Shown: positions 52,888-61,949 of the stretch, piece by piece
Numbering within the stretch: the stretch's first letter is position 1
How the letters are laid out: each line of letters starts with the position of its first letter
Assembly: GCA_964564635.1 (NCBI GenBank)
Contig: CAZMAR010000005.1
Location: 1-64,000, forward strand
Source: Tepidaquicella sp964564635
GTDB lineage: Bacteria > Bacteroidota > Ignavibacteria > Tepidaquicellales > Tepidaquicellaceae
Direction of reading: 5' to 3'
Length of the DNA: 64,000 nucleotides
Made by a program: the position numbers and the translations under genes
The notes under the pieces: model-generated
The model's input: the letters and a program-made list of their open reading frames with translations, nothing else
Database searches by the model: none
Told to the model about the DNA's origin: nothing

Positions 52888-54191
52888 ATAGAAAAATCTC
52901 AGATTACAAAAAAATTTTCTTAATCACTTTTGTTATTATATTTTCAGGTTTTAATTTTGCGTTATGTCAAAATTTAAATTTCAGAATAAGTTCTCATTTT
53001 TATTCTTTCGAGAGATATGATTCAATTAATTCTGGGAAGGAAAAGTTTTTAAAAGGATATCAGAGTGTATTACTTGATGTCTCAAGAAAAAACTGGTCTT
53101 TTAATACATCATTTCAAACCGAGGAAGATATAATTGGTAAAACAGGAAAGGGATTTAATTATCGTTTTTATTCTGCTTACATTAAAGGGATTAATATTTT
53201 TAATGTTCTTGATTTAAGGCTCGGTAGACAATATGTTTCTGCTGGTGTAGGGAGAGGTACAATTGATGGGATTTTTCTAAAAATGAAACTCGGAAATGAA
53301 AGTGAATATCAATTAAAAGGATTTGTTGGAGCTAATACCCCCCTAACTTATAATTTTAGTGATTACGGAAAATTAACAGAAAATTTTTCTTTTGGTTCGC
53401 AATTTACTTTCTATGGGATTGAATCATTATCTCTTTCTTTAAGTTATTTTGTTAAACACAGTAAACCAAAACCTTATTATACAATTAGACCTGATAGTAT
53501 TTTTAACCCCAAAGAAGTTCTTATAGATTTGGATGAATTCAATAGTAAATATGCTGGATTAGATTTAGTTTTTAATAAAGAGAAATTTTCTTTTTTAGGG
53601 AAATTGTATTATGATATCAATCTTAAAAGATTCTATCGTGCTGAAGTTAATACAAGTTATAATTTATTAAAGAATCTAAAGCTGTCTGCAGCTTATACAT
53701 ACCGGGAACCTCAAATATCATACAACACAATTTTTTGGGTTTTCAACCACAGACAAACGCAAGAATTGGAAGCAGGTATAGATTATATATGGATTAAGGA
53801 TTATAACATTTTTGCAAGAGTATCAAATGTATTTTATGAAAATGATAATTCGCTTAAAATTTCTTTAGGCATTCTACATCCTTCTTATGGTGTTTCATTT
53901 ATTAAAAGTACTGGATACTGCGGGGAGTCAGAAGGTATATATGGATATTTCAACTATAACATAGTACCTAAAAAATTATCTTTAACTTCCGGACTTAACT
54001 TTTCAAGTTATAAATTAGATAATTATATAAATTCAAGAGAGAATGCTTTCGCTGGAATTATTGGGATTGTTTATCAGCCAATTAGCAGAATGAATTTAGA
54101 TGTACAGGGACAGTTTATAACAAACAGGATATACAAATTTGATTCGAGAGTACTTATAGGCTTTAGCTACTGGCTTTTTACAAAATTATAA
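52884..54191 (+). CDS. Outer-membrane barrel of a putative porin-cytochrome conduit
   Basis: 435-residue exported protein starting at a GTG coupled to the upstream stop. A signal peptide (about 1-29, FNFALCQN) is followed by about 400 residues of alternating amphipathic strands (FSFNTSFQTEEDIIGK-like, LDLRLGRQYVSAGVGRG, AAYTYREPQISYN, LIGFSYWLF at the end). The closing aromatic strand is typical of BAM substrates. Its place between a tetrahaem cytochrome and a 14-haem cytochrome suggests the barrel that sheathes a haem wire, like the MtrB or Geobacter Omb porins, though I see no sequence match to either. The N-terminus lacks the Cys motif of MtrB. Confidence 0.7.
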   Translation: MNRKISDYKKIFLITFVIIFSGFNFALCQNLNFRISSHFYSFERYDSINSGKEKFLKGYQSVLLDVSRKNWSFNTSFQTEEDIIGKTGKGFNYRFYSAYIKGINIFNVLDLRLGRQYVSAGVGRGTIDGIFLKMKLGNESEYQLKGFVGANTPLTYNFSDYGKLTENFSFGSQFTFYGIESLSLSLSYFVKHSKPKPYYTIRPDSIFNPKEVLIDLDEFNSKYAGLDLVFNKEKFSFLGKLYYDINLKRFYRAEVNTSYNLLKNLKLSAAYTYREPQISYNTIFWVFNHRQTQELEAGIDYIWIKDYNIFARVSNVFYENDNSLKISLGILHPSYGVSFIKSTGYCGESEGIYGYFNYNIVPKKLSLTSGLNFSSYKLDNYINSRENAFAGIIGIVYQPISRMNLDVQGQFITNRIYKFDSRVLIGFSYWLFTKL

Positions 54192-54202
54192 TTTTCGTAG
54201 CA

Positions 54203-55435
54203 ATGAAAATTTTCAAATTTTATTTTTCTTTAATATTTTGTATGCTTATTTATTTATTATTTAGTTCGCACACTATAGATTATTTCTATTACAATAATGC
54301 AGGTAATGGAAACGAAAAGATAATAAAATTTAACCATAGCATTCATATAAAAGAATATAATATTAAATGTATTGCCTGTCATAAAAAAGTAATGGATTCC
54401 GAAAAGTCCGAGGATGCCTTAACTCCTGTTAAACCTGCTTGTGCTTCTTGTCATAATGTAAATGATGAAAAAGAGTGTTCTTTTTGCCATTACGAAAAGG
54501 TTTTCGAGAAACTAATCCCAACCCCAAAAGAATTAAATTTTTCTCATAAGATACATTTAAAATTAGGAAAGGAATGTAATGATTGTCATATAAATATGAA
54601 GGATTATAAATATTCAAATGAAAATACTAATAAATACCCATCAATGGAATTTTGTTATAAATGTCATAATTCTGAAAGTAAGATAATAAAAAGCTCCTCC
54701 GGTGAATGTGAAGTGTGTCATACAAATTTAACTAATCTCAAGCCAGTAAATCATTTAACTTCTAATTTTCTTAATGAGCATAAGTGGGTTTTTGAAACAC
54801 AAGGCGAAAAAAATAATTGTATGATGTGCCATAGCGATAATTTTTGTATGGTTTGTCATTCAGCTGGAAATTATTATGGAGAAAATAAAAGAAATAACTT
54901 CTATGCTCCTTTTTATACAAAAAACTCCGGCAATAGAATAGATAGAGCTGAACTTCAGAAATTAAATACAGTACATAACTTAAATTACTTATACACACAT
55001 GGAATTGACGCAAAACAAAAAAGTTTTGAATGTAAAACCTGTCATAATGTATCTGACTTTTGTAGTGCCTGTCATTCAAACGATGGAAATATTTTAACCG
55101 GAATTTTACCAAGAAGCCATCTATCATCAAATTTTACTACTTTTGGTGTTAATTCTGGAGGTGGCTTACATGCGGAATTAGCAAGAAAGGATATTGAATT
55201 TTGTCAAAGCTGTCACGATGCCGTTGGAGCAGATCCTGTATGTGTTCGTTGTCATTTTGATAATGATGGGATTAAAGGAACTAACCCATCAACACACGAG
55301 AAAAATTTTCTTAAAGAGGAAAAAGGTATTTGGCATAATAACAGTGGTGCTATTTGCTATCTTTGCCATACAGATATGAATGCCAGACCAAATGGAAGAA
55401 AGGGAATAGGATTTTGTGGCTATTGTCATAATTAA
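54203..55435 (+). CDS. 14-haem c-type cytochrome
   Basis: 410-residue exported cytochrome with a hydrophobic N-terminus and 14 CXXCH sites: CIACH, CASCH, CSFCH, CNDCH, CYKCH, CEVCH, CMMCH, CMVCH, CKTCH, CSACH, CQSCH, CVRCH, CYLCH and CGYCH. That is one haem per ~29 residues, a density suited to long-range electron transfer. Several free histidines (HSIH, FSHKIH, SHLSS) are spaced as distal ligands. It lies 11 bases after the barrel gene. I take it to be the haem wire through or under the outer membrane; it may be OmaB-like, but no family match was made. Confidence 0.85.
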   Translation: MKIFKFYFSLIFCMLIYLLFSSHTIDYFYYNNAGNGNEKIIKFNHSIHIKEYNIKCIACHKKVMDSEKSEDALTPVKPACASCHNVNDEKECSFCHYEKVFEKLIPTPKELNFSHKIHLKLGKECNDCHINMKDYKYSNENTNKYPSMEFCYKCHNSESKIIKSSSGECEVCHTNLTNLKPVNHLTSNFLNEHKWVFETQGEKNNCMMCHSDNFCMVCHSAGNYYGENKRNNFYAPFYTKNSGNRIDRAELQKLNTVHNLNYLYTHGIDAKQKSFECKTCHNVSDFCSACHSNDGNILTGILPRSHLSSNFTTFGVNSGGGLHAELARKDIEFCQSCHDAVGADPVCVRCHFDNDGIKGTNPSTHEKNFLKEEKGIWHNNSGAICYLCHTDMNARPNGRKGIGFCGYCHN

Positions 55436-55449
55436 AAAATTCTTTTGAT

Positions 55450-56289
55450 ATGTTTCGATTTAAATATATTTACATATTACTAATATTCGGGATTTTAATT
55501 TTTCTAAACAATTGTAGTAAAATATATGATGATTTACCAATTGCCCCTAAAGATGGTCAACATCCTTCAGGATGGACAATTAAAGCTTCAGGAAATTTTC
55601 ACGGTTCATACATATATGAAAAAAAACTTTGGAACTTATCTATTTGTATTTCCTGCCATGGGGCTAATTATCTTGGTGGAACTTCAGGTAGCAGTTGTTA
55701 TGATTGTCATAAAGCAAGCCCAGAAGATTGTAGACTGTGTCACGGAAATGGAATTAATACAATTTATCCACCAAAAGCGCTTAACGGAGATACTTCAATT
55801 CAATCAATTGGTGTAGGTACTCATAATTCGCATATAAAACCTAAATACTCTTTTTCTACCGGATGTATTACCTGTCATAAAAATTTAAATTCCTTCCAAG
55901 ATAGTAATCATATTGGAGTAAACCCAGATGGAATTGCAGAGGTGATTTTTGATTCCACTTCTATTATAACTACAGGTGGAATTAGACCTGTTCCTATTTG
56001 GGACAGAAACACGGGTATATGTGATGGTACTTATTGTCATGGAAATTTTGTTAATGGGAATTATAGATTGTATTCCCCACCTGTAAATCCGTTCTGGACA
56101 TCTCCTTCTTCAGTTAAGTGTGGTTCCTGCCATGGCAATCCGGAAAATAGTAATCCTTTACCTGGCGGTTCACATATACAAGGTTTTACTTTATATGAAT
56201 GCTTTCAATGTCATGGTTTGGTAATTAATTCTGAAGGAAAAATAATAAATAAAAATCTACATATTAACGGTGTAATTAATTGGAACTAA
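55450..56289 (+). CDS. Lipoprotein multihaem cytochrome with a CX4CH site
   Basis: 279-residue lipoprotein (Cys22 after IFLNN) with six CXXCH sites: CISCH, CYDCH, CRLCH, CITCH, CGSCH and CFQCH. A CX4CH site, CDGTYCH, completes the CxxxxCH...CxxCH doublet known from Geobacter outer-surface cytochromes. The lipobox and the Geobacter-type doublet suggest an outer-membrane, possibly surface-facing, electron donor. Together with the two preceding cytochromes the cluster would carry up to 25 haems. It starts 14 bases after the 14-haem gene and is followed by ccmC after 117 bases. Confidence 0.85.
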   Translation: MFRFKYIYILLIFGILIFLNNCSKIYDDLPIAPKDGQHPSGWTIKASGNFHGSYIYEKKLWNLSICISCHGANYLGGTSGSSCYDCHKASPEDCRLCHGNGINTIYPPKALNGDTSIQSIGVGTHNSHIKPKYSFSTGCITCHKNLNSFQDSNHIGVNPDGIAEVIFDSTSIITTGGIRPVPIWDRNTGICDGTYCHGNFVNGNYRLYSPPVNPFWTSPSSVKCGSCHGNPENSNPLPGGSHIQGFTLYECFQCHGLVINSEGKIINKNLHINGVINWN

Positions 56290-56406
56290 TTTTTATCAAA
56301 TGTTATTTTTGTATATAAGGATTGAATTTATGAAGATTTTAATTAATCTGTTTTTTAAAAAAGATTTTTGTAAGGTCTAAAAAAATAAATTTTAAAAGAT
56401 TTTCTG

Positions 56407-57069
56407 ATGAACAGGTATTTTACATTTTTGATTTTTATTATTTTTTTACTTACCATTTTCTTATCATTTCTTAGTCCTATTCCTCAAATACCGCTCCTTG
56501 GTGAAAGAGCAAGAATAATTTTCTTCCATGTACCTGTAGCATGGCTTGCAGTACTGGCATTTTTATTATCGATGATTAATTCAATACTTTATCTTAAAAA
56601 AAGATATTTTATTTATGATATAAAAGCATTTTCTTCAGCTGAAATAGGGTTTCTATTTTCTATTCTTGCAACTTTGACTGGTTCGGTCTGGGCTAAATTT
56701 AATTGGGGAAGTTTCTGGAATTGGGATCCGAGAGAAACCTCAATATTTTTTCTTTTAGTGATTTATGGAGCATATTTCGCTTTGCGTTCTGCAATTGAAA
56801 ACCCCGAAACAAAAGCCAGATTATCAGCTTCATATTCTATTATTGCATTTGTTACTGTTCCTTTTTTTATCTTTATTATGCCAAGAATTGTGGAATCTTT
56901 ACATCCGGATCCAATTATAAACAAAGGGGGAAGATTGAACGTCGATTTTACTATTTTAACTATATTCATCTTTTCCCTTGTTAGTTTTACTTTACTTTTT
57001 GTCTGGCTTTATAATTTGAAAGTTAGAATAGAAAAATTATATTTACAAAATAAATTAGAAAACAAATGA
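56407..57069 (+). CDS. ccmC: Haem handling protein CcmC
   Basis: 220-residue inner-membrane protein with six helices that passes haem to CcmE. The WWD domain reads WGSFWNWDPRETSIFFLLV, with the flanking haem histidines in IIFFHVPVAWLAV and VESLHPDP. Its stop overlaps the ATG of the small ccmD gene. Together with ccmD, ccmE and ccmF it provides haem transfer for the cytochromes upstream; ccmA and ccmB are not in the window. Confidence 0.93.
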   Translation: MNRYFTFLIFIIFLLTIFLSFLSPIPQIPLLGERARIIFFHVPVAWLAVLAFLLSMINSILYLKKRYFIYDIKAFSSAEIGFLFSILATLTGSVWAKFNWGSFWNWDPRETSIFFLLVIYGAYFALRSAIENPETKARLSASYSIIAFVTVPFFIFIMPRIVESLHPDPIINKGGRLNVDFTILTIFIFSLVSFTLLFVWLYNLKVRIEKLYLQNKLENK

Positions 57070-57215
57070 ATGCTATTGGTAATTTTCTGGAATCAAATTC
57101 TATTTATGTTGTTTTAATAATTGCAGTTATCATATGGATTGGAATTTTTCTTTATATTTTCAGGCTTGATAAAAAAATTAAAGTACTAGAGAAAAAAAAC
57201 AACCTGAACACATAA
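57066..57215 (+). CDS. ccmD: CcmD-like small membrane protein
   Basis: 49-residue protein, too short for an automatic gene track. The ATG (57066) overlaps the ccmC stop as ATGA. Its product has one membrane helix (about 14-33, YVVLIIAVIIWIGIFLYIF) and a charged tail with repeated Lys (RLDKKIKVLEKKNNLNT). CcmD proteins are single-span, poorly conserved, and lie between ccmC and ccmE, where this lies. CcmD helps release holo-CcmE from CcmABC. Position and topology are the evidence. Confidence 0.75.
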   Translation: MNAIGNFLESNSIYVVLIIAVIIWIGIFLYIFRLDKKIKVLEKKNNLNT

Positions 57216-57224
57216 AATACTTCT

Positions 57225-57596
57225 ATGAATAAAAAGTTAAAAATATTTATTGGTATTGTTATAATTTTAGTTTTCTCTGTTTATGGTTTTATTACATTTC
57301 TGTCAAGCAAAATTGACTATGTGGATTTTTCGACTGCTTTAAAAAATCCAGGAAAAAGATTTGAGGTTAGGGGAAAATGGATTAAAGAAATGGATTACAG
57401 TAGTGATCTGAGGTTTAAATTTTTTATGCAAGACGATAATAATAAAATTATGAAAGTAATTTACGAGAAACCGAAACCCAATAATCTTGAACATGCTGAA
57501 ACAATAGTAGTGGAAGGTAAAGTAAAAGACAGCGTCTTCTACGCTTCCAACATTCTTACAAAATGCCCCTCTAAATATGAATCTTCAAACAAATAA
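57225..57596 (+). CDS. ccmE: CcmE haem chaperone with CxxxY in place of HxxxY
   Basis: 123-residue periplasmic haem chaperone with an N-terminal membrane anchor (about 6-27) and an OB-type beta barrel (KNPGKRFEVRGKWI, VEGKVKDSVFYASNIL). In most bacteria the haem is bound to a His in HxxxY. Here the matching segment is CPSKY, with Cys114 and Tyr118. This CxxxY variant is known from archaea and some sulfate reducers, usually with a reduced maturation set. It lies 9 bases after ccmD and 3 bases before ccmF. Confidence 0.9.
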   Translation: MNKKLKIFIGIVIILVFSVYGFITFLSSKIDYVDFSTALKNPGKRFEVRGKWIKEMDYSSDLRFKFFMQDDNNKIMKVIYEKPKPNNLEHAETIVVEGKVKDSVFYASNILTKCPSKYESSNK

Positions 57597-57599
57597 TTT

Positions 57600-59900
57600 A
57601 TGCTTGGTAAAATTTTCCTTTACATTACATTTATCATTTCAATAGTTACAGTATTTTTATATTACCTTAACTATAATAAAAAAATAAAATCTCCTTCTTT
57701 ACCGAGGCTTGCATTTCATATTTCTGTTATTTCTGTATTACTAACATCTTCATATTTGCTCAGTTTAATCTTGAATCATCAGTTTCAATATACTTATATA
57801 TGGGAATATAGCAGTAGAGATTTAAGTTTGCCTTTGCTTATTTCAACTTTCTTTGCAGGGCAAGAAGGTAGTTTTTTGTTGTGGTTGTTATTCTCTTCTG
57901 TAATTGGTGTTTTTCTCCTTGCATTCCTAAAAAAGCATCAGGAGTTTGAAAGTTCTGTAATGATGTTTTATGTTCTCGTTTTGGTTTTCCTCAGTCTTTT
58001 ACTTATTTTAAAAAGTCCTTTTGTTTATATATGGGAAACTTTTCCTGGAGAGGCAAAAATCGGATTTATCCCTGAAGATGGTAGAGGTCTGAATCCAATT
58101 TTACAAAATTTCTGGATGATTATTCATCCGCCTGTGTTATTTATTGGTTTTGCTGCTCTTGCAGTTCCTTTTTCTTTTGCTCTTTCCGCTTTGTTGATAA
58201 ATAAATATCAAAAGTGGGTATATTTGTCCTTGCCCTGGCTTCTTTTTGCGACCGGTATTCTTGGAACAGGTATTATTTTAGGGGCTTTCTGGGCTTACGG
58301 CGTACTTGGGTGGGGTGGGTATTGGTCATGGGATCCGGTCGAAAACTCATCTCTAATACCCTGGATTTTTGCTGTTGCCGCTATTCATACTATGATTTCA
58401 CAACAGATAACTAAAAAATATGTAATTACTAATTTATTACTAAATATTTTTGCTTTTCTCTTTGTTCTCTATTCTACTTTTCTTACTCGTAGCGGTATCC
58501 TTTCAGATGCATCGGTACATTCTTTTGTGAAACCTGGGAATGAAGTTTATATTACTTTAATTTTATTTATAATTTTATTTTTCTTGATATCAGTATTTAT
58601 TTTTCTGAAAAGGTTAAAGCAAATTAAAAATTATACAAAAAATATTCCTTCTTATAAAAAAGAAGTTATTATTACCTCAAGGGAAAATTCTATCTTCATT
58701 GGTTCGATTATTTTAATTATTTCTGCTGTTCTTATCATTTCCGGTACAAGTCTCCCAATCTTTTCCTCTTCAAAGGTTGATCCGAATACTTACTACAATC
58801 CTACAAATATGATTCTTGCAATTGCATTTACTTTACTTGCAGGGCTTACATTTTATTTAAACTGGGAAAGAAAAGTTGAAAATTTATTCGGAAAAATTAA
58901 ACTTTCGTTAATTTTAAGTTTATTAACAACCCTGTTGATTGGAATTTTCGCAATTCATAATTTTTACTTTTTATTATTTACTTTTTCCTGCTTGTTCACA
59001 TTTTTTGTAAACCTTCTGGCAATTCTTGAAAGGATTAAAATAAAGAATTATACAATTGGATTTGCTCTCGGGCATTTAGGGCTGACACTTTTCTTTATTG
59101 GAATTATTACTTCTGCGGGATATTCAGAAGAAGTTAATCTCCAATTAGAAAAAAATGTTCCTTCTGAAGCCTTTGGTTATAGTTTTACATATTTTGGTGA
59201 TGAAGAGTTTGTCGATAAAAATAACAAAAGAGACCTGAAATATTATTTATATGTTAAAGCCGAAAAAGATAATAAAGAAATAATAATGAAACCGGTAATG
59301 TATTTTAGCTCATATATGAATAGTGTAATGAAGGAGCCTTATATTGCAAATTTTTTAACAAAAGATTTATATATTTCTCCATTGGAGTTAATAGCCCCCC
59401 AAGAGTTTACTGAGGATCAACTTTTTAAATTTAAAACCGGAGAAGAAAAAGAAATTGGAAAACTTAAAATAAAGTTTATTAATGTTGATGTTTCACAAAT
59501 TCCTATGCATTCTGGAAATATAGAAAATAAAAATTATTTTGTTCTTGCTAATTTTGAAGTAACTAAAGAAAAAAAGAAGGAGTCATTAAAATTAAAGTTA
59601 AATTATAACAAGGGTGTCCCGGAACCCGAACCAGTAAAATCAACATTAGATACTACCTATACATTTTACTTTAATGGAGTAAATGTAGATGAAAGGGAAA
59701 AAGGAACGGTTGTAAATATAGCAATTGTAGACTCAAGTAAGCCGGTTGAATTACAAAAGGAAAAACTTATTGTATCTGTTTCAGTCAAACCTTTTATCGG
59801 AATTCTCTGGTTTGGCGCCTGCCTATTAACTATTGGATTTTTTTACTCTATAATTAATAGAGTCAAATTAATAAAAAGTCCAGATGATATTAAAAAGTGA
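57600..59900 (+). CDS. ccmF: Cytochrome c haem lyase subunit CcmF
   Basis: 766-residue inner-membrane protein with many helices that attaches haem to apocytochromes. The WWD domain reads GVLGWGGYWSWDPVENSSLIPW. PVLFIGFAALAVPFSFALSALL and FLLYSTFLTRSGILSDASVHSF (here LYSTFLTRSGILSDASVHSF) are the usual flanks. The C-terminal half holds a soluble periplasmic domain (FGYSFTYFGDEEFVDKNN) and ends in a final helix. Length is slightly above the usual ~650. It is followed by etfB after 120 bases. Confidence 0.95.
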   Translation: MLGKIFLYITFIISIVTVFLYYLNYNKKIKSPSLPRLAFHISVISVLLTSSYLLSLILNHQFQYTYIWEYSSRDLSLPLLISTFFAGQEGSFLLWLLFSSVIGVFLLAFLKKHQEFESSVMMFYVLVLVFLSLLLILKSPFVYIWETFPGEAKIGFIPEDGRGLNPILQNFWMIIHPPVLFIGFAALAVPFSFALSALLINKYQKWVYLSLPWLLFATGILGTGIILGAFWAYGVLGWGGYWSWDPVENSSLIPWIFAVAAIHTMISQQITKKYVITNLLLNIFAFLFVLYSTFLTRSGILSDASVHSFVKPGNEVYITLILFIILFFLISVFIFLKRLKQIKNYTKNIPSYKKEVIITSRENSIFIGSIILIISAVLIISGTSLPIFSSSKVDPNTYYNPTNMILAIAFTLLAGLTFYLNWERKVENLFGKIKLSLILSLLTTLLIGIFAIHNFYFLLFTFSCLFTFFVNLLAILERIKIKNYTIGFALGHLGLTLFFIGIITSAGYSEEVNLQLEKNVPSEAFGYSFTYFGDEEFVDKNNKRDLKYYLYVKAEKDNKEIIMKPVMYFSSYMNSVMKEPYIANFLTKDLYISPLELIAPQEFTEDQLFKFKTGEEKEIGKLKIKFINVDVSQIPMHSGNIENKNYFVLANFEVTKEKKKESLKLKLNYNKGVPEPEPVKSTLDTTYTFYFNGVNVDEREKGTVVNIAIVDSSKPVELQKEKLIVSVSVKPFIGILWFGACLLTIGFFYSIINRVKLIKSPDDIKK

Positions 59901-60020
59901 TTTTTAAATAAACAATGATTTATCTGTTTTCCCTTTTACATTTAATTGATACTACATAATTTACAGGACTTAAAATTTTTTTTGATTAAACAACTCATAT
60001 TCTATAATTAAATATGATTT

Positions 60021-60905
60021 ATGTATAACTCTATAGTTCTTGTAAAACAAGTACCGGACACAGCAAACATTACCGGGCAGGTTATGAAAGAAGATGGTAC
60101 GGTGAATCGTGCTCTATTACCTGCAATATTTAATTATGAAGATAAAGTTGCACTTGAAATAGCTTTAAGGATAAAAGATAAATATGGTGGTAAAGTAACC
60201 GCAATTACAATGGGACCCCCAAGGGCTACTGATGTGTTAAGAGAATGTTTATATATGGGGGCTGATGAAGTATATGCAATTACAGATAGAAAATTTGCAG
60301 GGGCTGATACATTAGCCACATCTTATGTATTGAGTGAAGTTGTAAAAAAAATTGGTAACTATCATTTTGTCTTTGCTGGAAGGCAGGCAATTGATGGCGA
60401 TACAGCACAGGTTGGTCCACAAACCGCTGAGAAACTCAATATACCACAGATTACCTATGCAGAAGAAATTATTGAAATTAAGGACAATAAAATAAAAGTG
60501 AAGAAAAAGATTGATGGAGGTTATGAAATTCTTGAGAGTACCATTCCGGTTTTAATTACTGTAATAAAGGAAGCCGCGGAGCCGAGACCTTTTAGTGCTA
60601 AAAGAGTGATGACATATAAAACAGCGAAGTCACTTTCAGAACTTGAAAAACTTACTGAAGGAAATTCACTTTTATATATTGATAGTTTGGTTCATGAATA
60701 CAAACAAAAGAACAAATTTATTCTTACAATAACTGCAGAAGATATTGATGTTGACCAAACCAGAATAGGAATCAAAGGTTCACCAACAAAAGTTCATAAA
60801 GTAGAATCGGTTGTACTTTCCGGAGGTAATCACGAAAAAATAGAAGCATCTAAACAAGGGATTAGTTCCTTAATCGATAAATTAATTGAAGATAAAATTT
60901 TTTAA
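60021..60905 (+). CDS. etfB: Electron transfer flavoprotein beta subunit
   Basis: 294-residue ETF small subunit, binding AMP and partnering EtfA. Family marks are IVLVKQVPDTANITGQV at the start, ALRIKDKYGGKVTAITMGPP, and AGRQAIDGDTAQVGPQTAE. ETF accepts electrons from acyl-CoA dehydrogenases and passes them to the quinone pool. The three-gene run etfB, etfA and acyl-CoA dehydrogenase has spacers of 27 and 3 bases, so one transcript is likely. Confidence 0.96.
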   Translation: MYNSIVLVKQVPDTANITGQVMKEDGTVNRALLPAIFNYEDKVALEIALRIKDKYGGKVTAITMGPPRATDVLRECLYMGADEVYAITDRKFAGADTLATSYVLSEVVKKIGNYHFVFAGRQAIDGDTAQVGPQTAEKLNIPQITYAEEIIEIKDNKIKVKKKIDGGYEILESTIPVLITVIKEAAEPRPFSAKRVMTYKTAKSLSELEKLTEGNSLLYIDSLVHEYKQKNKFILTITAEDIDVDQTRIGIKGSPTKVHKVESVVLSGGNHEKIEASKQGISSLIDKLIEDKIF

Positions 60906-60932
60906 AATTTTATAAAATAAAATTTTTTTTAA

Positions 60933-61946
60933 ATGGCAAATAATCAAGTATGGGTTTTTATAGAGCAAAGAGATGGCAAACCTGCAGATGTAAGTTTAGA
61001 ACTTCTGAGCAAAGGGCGTAAGCTTGCCGATAGTATGGGTGGAATTTTAAAATCTGTTGTCATTGGTGATAATGTCCTTGATATAGCAAAAGAAACTTTC
61101 TGGTATGGAGCAGATAGTTGTTTTCTGATACAGCATCCGGAGTTAAAGCATTACAGGACTTTACCTTATAGCAGAATTTTGAATGAGCTTATTAAAAAAG
61201 AATTGCCAAGAATAGTTCTCTTTGGTGCTACTATAACTGGTAGAGATTTAGCCCCACGGGTTGCATCTAATACAAGGAGTGGTTTAACTGCAGATTGTAC
61301 TGATTTAAAAATTTCTGATGTAAATTATCTTGGCACAAAATATGAAAAACTTCTACTGCAAATAAGACCTGCTTTTGGTGGAAATATAATTGCAACTATT
61401 ATTACTCCCGATGCACCTGTTCAAATGGCTACTGTGAGAGAAGGTGTTATGGAAATGCATAGATTGGAGAAGCAGAAGGAAATAAAAATAGAAGAGATAC
61501 AATATACACCAATAGACACAGATAATTTAGTTACCTTCATAGAGCGTCACAGAGAAGAGAGCAGGGTAAATCTTAAATCAGCCCCGATTATTGTCGCTGG
61601 TGGATATGGGCTTGGGACGAAAGAAAACTTTTCTTTAATTTATGAACTTGCTCATACACTTGGTGGTGAAGTTGCTGGCAGTAGAGCTGCTGTTGATGCC
61701 GGATTTGTACCTGCAGAAAGGCAGGTCGGTCAGACAGGTGTTACTGTTAGACCTAAATTGTACATAGCAGTTGGAATTTCTGGAGCAATTCAACACAGAG
61801 CTGGTATGCAAGAATCCAAAAAAATAATTGCAATTAATACTGACCCTGAAGCTCCTATTTTTGATATTGCTCATTATGGTATTGTTGGTGATGCAACTGA
61901 AGTAATACCAATTTTTATTGAAACATATAAAAGTAAATTGAAATAA
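60933..61946 (+). CDS. etfA: Electron transfer flavoprotein alpha subunit
   Basis: 337-residue ETF large subunit. The C-terminal FAD domain has IVAGGYGLGTKENFSLIYEL, GGEVAGSRAAVDAGFVPAER, QVGQTGVTVRPKLYIAVGIS and GAIQHRAGMQESKKIIAINT, all standard. It carries the flavin that receives electrons from the acyl-CoA dehydrogenase encoded 3 bases downstream. No bifurcating features can be judged from sequence by eye. Confidence 0.97.
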   Translation: MANNQVWVFIEQRDGKPADVSLELLSKGRKLADSMGGILKSVVIGDNVLDIAKETFWYGADSCFLIQHPELKHYRTLPYSRILNELIKKELPRIVLFGATITGRDLAPRVASNTRSGLTADCTDLKISDVNYLGTKYEKLLLQIRPAFGGNIIATIITPDAPVQMATVREGVMEMHRLEKQKEIKIEEIQYTPIDTDNLVTFIERHREESRVNLKSAPIIVAGGYGLGTKENFSLIYELAHTLGGEVAGSRAAVDAGFVPAERQVGQTGVTVRPKLYIAVGISGAIQHRAGMQESKKIIAINTDPEAPIFDIAHYGIVGDATEVIPIFIETYKSKLK

Positions 61947-61949
61947 TTT

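Noticed and set aside
56330..56380. 16-codon frame with AAGG upstream, between the lipoprotein cytochrome and ccmC
   Set aside because: Too short and featureless to support as a gene.
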